Below, piece after piece: positions 34,510 through 37,500 of a stretch of DNA of 37,500 nucleotides. The notes below the pieces were generated by a model. That model had not been told where the DNA came from and made no database searches. It saw only the letters and a list, made by a program, of their open reading frames with translations. Both the position numbers and the translations under genes were made by a program. The first letter of the stretch is position 1, and each line of letters begins with the position of its first letter. This DNA comes from Chrysomallon squamiferum (lineage: Eukaryota; Mollusca; Gastropoda; Neomphalida; Peltospiridae), in contig CM022671.1 in the NCBI GenBank assembly GCA_012295275.1, positions 23,662,822 to 23,700,321 on the forward strand, read 5' to 3'.

Positions 34510-35106
34510 AATCGTCTATTTCTCCTAGTCATTTTACCCTGGATGTCTTTCTCGGAACACTGTAAAGAGCCTGATACGAGCAAACTTCAAGAACCTATGA
34601 TGTCCAGTGTACACGACAGTTTTTACCAGATCCAACCATTGCTCAACACGGTGATGGGACTGTCAGACGTTCCCGAGGAATACGTCAACATACAAATAGC
34701 CAAGATGCAGTCGAATGAGAAATGCTCAAAACTGGAACATCTGGCAAGGAAAAAAGGCGGCAACCTGTGTCCGTCTTATCGCGTCATCAACTACGACGTC
34801 AACCGGAAACCAGACACGCTCCTAGAAGCACGATGCAGTTGCGAAACATGCTTCGGCCCGAACTCGGATTCGTCGTTGCTGTCGTGTCAACCGCTTATAT
34901 ATTACACTCGAGTTCTGCGCAGATTCGGGTGTCAAAACGGAACGTATTTCTACCAGACCATGTGGGAACCCTTGCAAGTCGGATGCACGTGCCGCTTTCC
35001 TCAACAGAGGATGGGAAGTGATGTCCCGCGCACGCCAAAAGCACCTGGAAGACGAAATATTAGAAGTATTATCATGGACAAAGTACGCCAAAGTCAGCGG
35101 AATTAA
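34510..35106 (+). CDS. IL-17-like cytokine gene D, exon 2 (main coding exon)
   Basis: Encodes the bulk of a secreted IL-17-family ligand. The acceptor TTTTCTTATTTTTCAG ends at 34509, and the exon opens in phase 0 with NRLFLLVILPWMSFSEHC. The frame's first ATG (34543) falls inside the signal peptide and is not the true start. Numbered with the two-codon exon 1 (200 residues), the core is C89-P-S-Y, NRKPDTLLEARC, CxCxxC at 111/113/116, C128, C143, C161-T-C163, with C20 and C74 upstream. All positions up to C116 are offset by exactly 18 from gene C, and by 21 after one 3-residue indel. The sequon is N145. Unlike gene C it has no RPRKKR site, but it adds a 37-residue Arg/Lys/Pro-rich tail after the last Cys, which could bind heparan sulfate (inference). 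A and C have shorter tails. Confidence 0.94.
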   Translation, partial: NRLFLLVILPWMSFSEHCKEPDTSKLQEPMMSSVHDSFYQIQPLLNTVMGLSDVPEEYVNIQIAKMQSNEKCSKLEHLARKKGGNLCPSYRVINYDVNRKPDTLLEARCSCETCFGPNSDSSLLSCQPLIYYTRVLRRFGCQNGTYFYQTMWEPLQVGCTCRFPQQRMGSDVPRTPKAPGRRNIRSIIMDKVRQSQRN

Positions 35107-35423
35107 AACAGGCCAGTTTTTGTGTATTTAATTTTAGCATTTCAAGCGAACTCTTTGCACGCCCGTATGGGCTGAGGGTGTGTAAGTGTTTTGCACCTCA
35201 TGTTTTAATAATGCAGTTCGTATTTACAGTTAGGAATATGTATGTTTATGTTCCAGTGTTTTCATAACAATTAGATGTCCATATTTTGGTTGTGTTTATT
35301 TTTATTTTTTATTTTTTATTTTTTATTTTTTGGGGGTGGAGGGGTGTATGTTGTTTGTTTTTGTTTTTGTTTTTGTGTTTTTGTTGTCGTTGTTGTTTTT
35401 GAGTTTATATTAAAATACGGTGA

Positions 35424-35429
35424 AATAAA
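35424..35429 (+). terminator. Proximal polyadenylation signal candidate, IL-17 D
   Basis: AATAAA about 320 bp after the stop codon. Confidence 0.35.
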
Positions 35430-35739
35430 TGGTACTAATTTAGAGGCACATTCTGATCAGGTGCTTTTTGTTATTCGCTTTTACGCCCAAATATTGTCTG
35501 AGTAAAATTACCCTGCCTTAATTTGCTTAAAGCATATATAATCATAATTGCTTGTGGAGAAAACGAAAAATGTATTTGAGTATTATATAAACATGTTGTT
35601 ACACTGTTTTTCGACAAATAATGGCATTTTATTCTTTGTTAATATGTTTAATGCAATCGACTGAAATGTAAATTATGACGATAATCAAGTTTCCTTTTCA
35701 CTGTTTTGTGGTTCATTAAGATATTTATTTTTTAATTGT

Positions 35740-36040
35740 TTAATGGTGTTTTGAGGTGTGTTTTTTTTAACAATCTAACTCTTGAATTTTGTTTAATTAT
35801 TATAAAATTTATAGCAATTTAATGTACGTATTTTCATTTATAATCATGCTAATATTTTAGTTCAAGAATATTTAAAAAAAAAAAAAATGAGATTGGGTTT
35901 GGAATCTATATCAGAATATAACTGTCTTTCAGAAATTATAATATTTAAAATAAAACAAAACAATAAAAATAATAAATATGATTATTATTGTTATTATTAT
36001 TATTGTTGTTGCATTTATTATTGTTGAGTTGTTTGTATCA
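35740..36040. other. AT-rich sequence downstream of IL-17 D
   Basis: AT-rich DNA with a poly-A run (35874-35887) and ATT/GTT triplets (35978-36012). No gene seen. Confidence 0.5.
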
Positions 36041-36051
36041 GACTGTATAAT

Positions 36052-36540
36052 TATTTGTAATATCTAATTTATATTTGTACTGAATCAAGTCTATTTGTAA
36101 TATCTAATTTATATTTGTGTTGAATCAAGTCTATTTGTAATATCTAATTTATATTTGTACTGAATCAAGTTTATTTGTAATATCTAATTTATATTTGTGT
36201 TGAATCAAGTTTATTTGTAATATCTAATTTATATTTTATACTGAATCAAGTTTATTTGTAATATCTAATTTATATTCTGTACCAAAATCATGATTACTTG
36301 GTTTATATCCAATTCATACCTTGTATTAAATCATGTTTATTTGTAACATCTAATTTATATTTTGTTTTAAAGCATGTTTAATTTATTTGTAATCTCTCTT
36401 TTATTTATTTATTTTTTTGGTTTCAAATGACGTTCACCAAGTTTTTTATATTTAATTCATACATTGTAATAAATCATGTTTATTTGTAAAATCTAATCTA
36501 TACATTGTATTGTCACGTTTATTTATAATAAGTAATTTAT
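36052..36540. repeat. 40-bp minisatellite with alternating unit variants
   Basis: TATCTAATTTATATTTGT recurs at 36061, 36101, 36141, 36181, 36221 and about 36262, an exact 40-bp period. Degenerate copies of TTTATTTGTAA-TCTAATTTATA continue to about 36540. Units alternate between GTAC and GTGT before TGAATCAAGT. Confidence 0.93.
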
Positions 36541-36638
36541 TTTTTCTCGATTCCAATCCGCTATTTAACTTACTGTAGCAACCACTGTGAGATTTGTAGA
36601 CATCTTATGTCTTACGTTTATATATTAACCACGTGTAT

Positions 36639-36644
36639 AATAAA
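36639..36644 (+). terminator. Distal polyadenylation signal candidate, IL-17 D
   Basis: AATAAA followed by a GT-rich segment (TTGTTGTTTTGT, about 36672-36685). Its use would place the 40-bp minisatellite in a 1.5-kb 3'UTR. Confidence 0.35.
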
Positions 36645-36907
36645 ACTTTTATTTTACATTGTCGTAATTCATTGTTGTTTTGTATATGAGAAGCTAAAGT
36701 ATTACTTATTATCATAAATATATATATATATATATATATATATTTTGTCTCATTTTGGAATACGTTTAATGCAAGAGAATTTCAAAATGTTTTATGTATC
36801 GCGAGATCCACTGAGAAAATTCAATGAAAGTATTTTTCACTAAGCATAACTTGAATTAGATACAGTATTTAACTAAGCAACGAGGAAATAATGTATAGTT
36901 CATTGGG

Positions 36908-37041
<134 letters not shown>

Positions 37042-37500
37042 ATCAAATAAGTTATTTTGTGACAGTCAGGGACACTGAATCTGTACTTGGTAGTTTGACT
37101 GGGTCACTGGCCGATATTCAATCACACAATTGCAGCATTAGGCAAAATGAAGTGAAATGAAAAATGCTGTGTTCACTGAGATTAACGTTCACTTCCTTAT
37201 TATCACGAGAAGATTAGATAAACCAAGAATTATTGTTAGTTCTTCCTGGTTTTTAAGGAGGTGAATGTTAACTCCCTGGTACACTCACGAGGTACTCACG
37301 AGGTGCAGAGGGTCTTTGGATCAGTTTCAAGTCATACGTTTAGGTGCGGGGCAGAAATGTGTTGTGCCTGGTTTATGTGTTAGTGAAAAGGTTGATTTTT
37401 TTTTTTTACAGTCAATCAATTTTTCACATGCAGAAAAGAATAAAGCCTTTTCTAAATTGATTGCGGAGATGTGTCTCCATGTGATTATTATTATTATAAT

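Noticed and set aside
34543-34545. ATG as the start of IL-17 D
   Set aside because: It falls inside the signal peptide; in-frame hydrophobic codons continue upstream to a good acceptor at 34509.
36052-36300. CRISPR-like array
   Set aside because: Repeats are directly contiguous 40-bp units without unique spacers, in a eukaryotic context.

Overview
This is a eukaryotic, AT-rich, intron-containing and microsatellite-crowded stretch of DNA. Four divergent genes for secreted interleukin-17 (IL-17)-like cytokines lie within about 29 kb. Tandem IL-17 expansion, a small first exon, the high density of GA/CT, TTA and TACA microsatellites and tRNA-derived SINE sequence all suggest a lophotrochozoan, most likely a mollusc. 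The class (cephalopod, gastropod or bivalve) cannot be settled from this window.

Layout. Positions 1-2330 hold a decayed tRNA-derived SINE and simple repeats. Positions 2341-4400 hold one unrecognised gene: a TATA box plus initiator, a probable 5'UTR exon, a 179-bp intron and a single coding exon for a 432-residue, polar, low-order protein. Positions 4400-6500 are repeat-rich DNA. IL-17 gene A is on the minus strand (coding exon 2 at 6816-7316, probable exon 1 ending at 9548). IL-17 gene B is on the plus strand (15520-16041), with its whole signal peptide in one exon and a possible non-coding exon at 14494-14607. Positions 16300-22600 are intergenic: minisatellites, trinucleotide arrays and transposon scraps. 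IL-17 gene C is on the plus strand (exon 1 at 22708-22740, exon 2 at 28229-28789); its 5.5-kb intron contains two MITE-like elements, a hairpin and two minisatellites. IL-17 gene D is on the plus strand (exon 1 at 33115-33120, exon 2 at 34510-35106), followed by a 40-bp minisatellite.

The four cytokines share the IL-17 cystine-knot signature. In all four the first core Cys lies exactly 22 residues before a CxCxxC motif, and a Cys lies exactly 18 residues before the final CxC pair. C and D are recent tandem duplicates: their ten cysteines align with a constant offset and one 3-residue indel. A, C and D are each best explained by a phase-0 intron inside the signal peptide, with a first coding exon of only 2-11 codons. 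I found these first exons by looking for a strong donor in the right phase that rebuilds a signal peptide; they are predictions, not observed transcripts.

The background is unusual in holding thirteen uninterrupted GA/CT tracts of about 48-127 bp, two of which bracket the IL-17 B coding sequence in opposite orientation.
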